This document shows, in pieces, positions 7,064 through 7,851 of a stretch of 7,851 bases of DNA. The DNA is from a candidate division CSSED10-310 bacterium (GTDB lineage Bacteria; CSSED10-310; JAFGDC01). Position numbers and translations under genes: made by a program. The stretch's first letter is position 1. Each line of letters opens with the position of its first letter. The notes below the pieces were generated by a model, which had not been told where the DNA came from, searched no databases, and was given only the letters and a program-made list of their open reading frames with translations. The stretch spans positions 1 to 7,851 of the forward strand of contig JAFGDC010000461.1 in assembly GCA_016932295.1 (NCBI GenBank), read 5' to 3'.

Positions 7064-7851
7064 ATCTGTGGGACAACTGGAGGAGTATCGTCAGGTCCTG
7101 ACGGAAAAGCGAAAGACGATCAAGACCCAGATCTTCGTTTGCGCCGGCACCGGGTGTTTGGCCAACGGCAGCAGGGCGGTGTTCGAAGCCATCAGGCAAG
7201 CGCTGGCTGACCATGGACTCGAGGGCAAGGCGGATGTCGAATTCAAATGCACGGGGTGTCATGGTTTCTGCCAGCATGGGCCGCTGGTGGTGATAGAACC
7301 AGGCGCTGTCTTCTACCAGATGGTAAAACCGAAGGATGCCCATGATATCGTCGAAAAAACCATCCTTGCACACGAGGTGATTCCCCGCTTGCTGTACCGG
7401 GATCCGGCCAGCAAGCAGCGGATCGAGAAACATACTGACATCCCCTTTTACAATCGACAGCATCGCAACGCGTTGCGCAATATCGGCCGAATCGATCCGG
7501 GGTGCCTGGACGATGCCATTGTGGCGGGTTGCTACCGGGCGCTCGGGAAAACGTTGCAAGAATTCACTCCCAACGGTGTGATCGATGCCATCACCAGATC
7601 CGGTCTGCGCGGCTGCGGTGGAGGTGGTTTCCCCACCGGGAAGAAATGGCTGTCATGCGTAAACGCGGGTGGCGACACCAGGTACCTCATCTGCAATGGT
7701 GATGAAGGCGACCCGGGCGCTTTCATGGATCGATCAATTATGGAAGGCGATCCGCACAGCGTCCTGGAGGGCATGACCATCGGCGCTTTCGCCATCGGCG
7801 CTCGGCAGGGCTACATCTATGTCCGCGCCGAGTATCCGCTGGCGGTGGAAC
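7053..7851 (+). CDS. nuoF: NuoF/HndC-like NAD(H)-binding flavoprotein (C-terminus beyond window)
   Basis: The visible 266 residues are the first half of a protein that usually has about 580-620. An N-terminal thioredoxin-like [2Fe-2S] domain (about 25-115) has C30, C35, C69 and C73, as in HndC-type subunits. It is followed by the 51-kDa FMN and NAD(H) domain: [18 protein letters not shown] (182-199) and [14 protein letters not shown] (214-227), with the RAEYPLAVE stretch at the edge. Expected further domains (SLBB, 4Fe-4S, perhaps a C-terminal ferredoxin) lie outside. The GTG at 7053 overlaps nuoE by 11 bases and is preceded by AAGGAGGTGA, a full complement of the 16S tail; an in-frame GTG at 7044 sits too close to that site. 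Residue C188 replaces the Arg that most relatives have in RGRGG. It would exchange electrons between NAD(P)(H) and the Kor complex or an unseen partner. Confidence 0.93.
   Translation, partial: MRFESVGQLEEYRQVLTEKRKTIKTQIFVCAGTGCLANGSRAVFEAIRQALADHGLEGKADVEFKCTGCHGFCQHGPLVVIEPGAVFYQMVKPKDAHDIVEKTILAHEVIPRLLYRDPASKQRIEKHTDIPFYNRQHRNALRNIGRIDPGCLDDAIVAGCYRALGKTLQEFTPNGVIDAITRSGLRGCGGGGFPTGKKWLSCVNAGGDTRYLICNGDEGDPGAFMDRSIMEGDPHSVLEGMTIGAFAIGARQGYIYVRAEYPLAVE

Noticed and set aside
7023..7559. 178-residue minus-strand frame across nuoF
   Set aside because: Antisense to the conserved N-terminal domain of NuoF; shadow.

Overview
The window is a G+C-rich (by eye, upper fifties per cent) piece of a bacterial chromosome. 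A bacterial initiator tRNA, tilS, strong AGGAGG-type ribosome binding sites and a sigma70-like tRNA promoter all point to Bacteria. The 2-oxoacid:ferredoxin oxidoreductase and NuoE/NuoF-type proteins point to an anaerobe with ferredoxin-based fermentative or syntrophic metabolism. Similar gene sets are known from Firmicutes, deltaproteobacterial lineages and several uncultured phyla. I cannot fix the phylum from this window.

Left part (1-1335, minus strand): a strong promoter drives an initiator tRNA-fMet, then a second CAU-anticodon tRNA (probably elongator Met, possibly Ile2), then tilS, the tRNA(Ile2) lysidine synthetase, which runs off the left edge. No clear terminator separates the tRNAs from tilS, so one transcript is plausible.

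Middle (1464-2802, minus strand): enolase (eno), monocistronic, with a good rho-independent-type hairpin 17 bases after its stop codon. A 315-base divergent intergenic region follows. It holds weak promoter candidates for both directions and, just before the next gene, a leader whose inverted repeats can fold in two mutually exclusive ways.

Right part (3118-7851, plus strand): a tight operon of seven genes. They encode an uncharacterised MinD/CobQ-like P-loop ATPase, a 2x[4Fe-4S] ferredoxin subunit (korD), the alpha, beta and gamma subunits of a 2-oxoacid:ferredoxin oxidoreductase (korA, korB, korC; the alpha subunit resembles the VorB type), a NuoE/HndA-like [2Fe-2S] protein, and a NuoF/HndC-like NAD(H)/FMN flavoprotein cut by the right edge. 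From korA onward the genes overlap or nearly touch, and the gamma subunit overlaps nuoE, so the 2-oxoacid oxidoreductase and the NAD-linked diaphorase module are translated as one block. The inferred job is oxidative decarboxylation of a 2-oxoacid to an acyl-CoA, with electrons passed through FeS centres to ferredoxin and/or NAD(P)+. Four of these seven genes appear to start with GTG or TTG.

The most interesting items are the competing leader structures before the operon, the ATPase of unknown function at its head, the gene-level fusion of a Kor/Vor complex to a NuoEF module, a cysteine in the conserved FMN-loop motif of NuoF, and the co-directional CAU tRNA and tilS. No mobile elements, CRISPR arrays or long repeats were seen.
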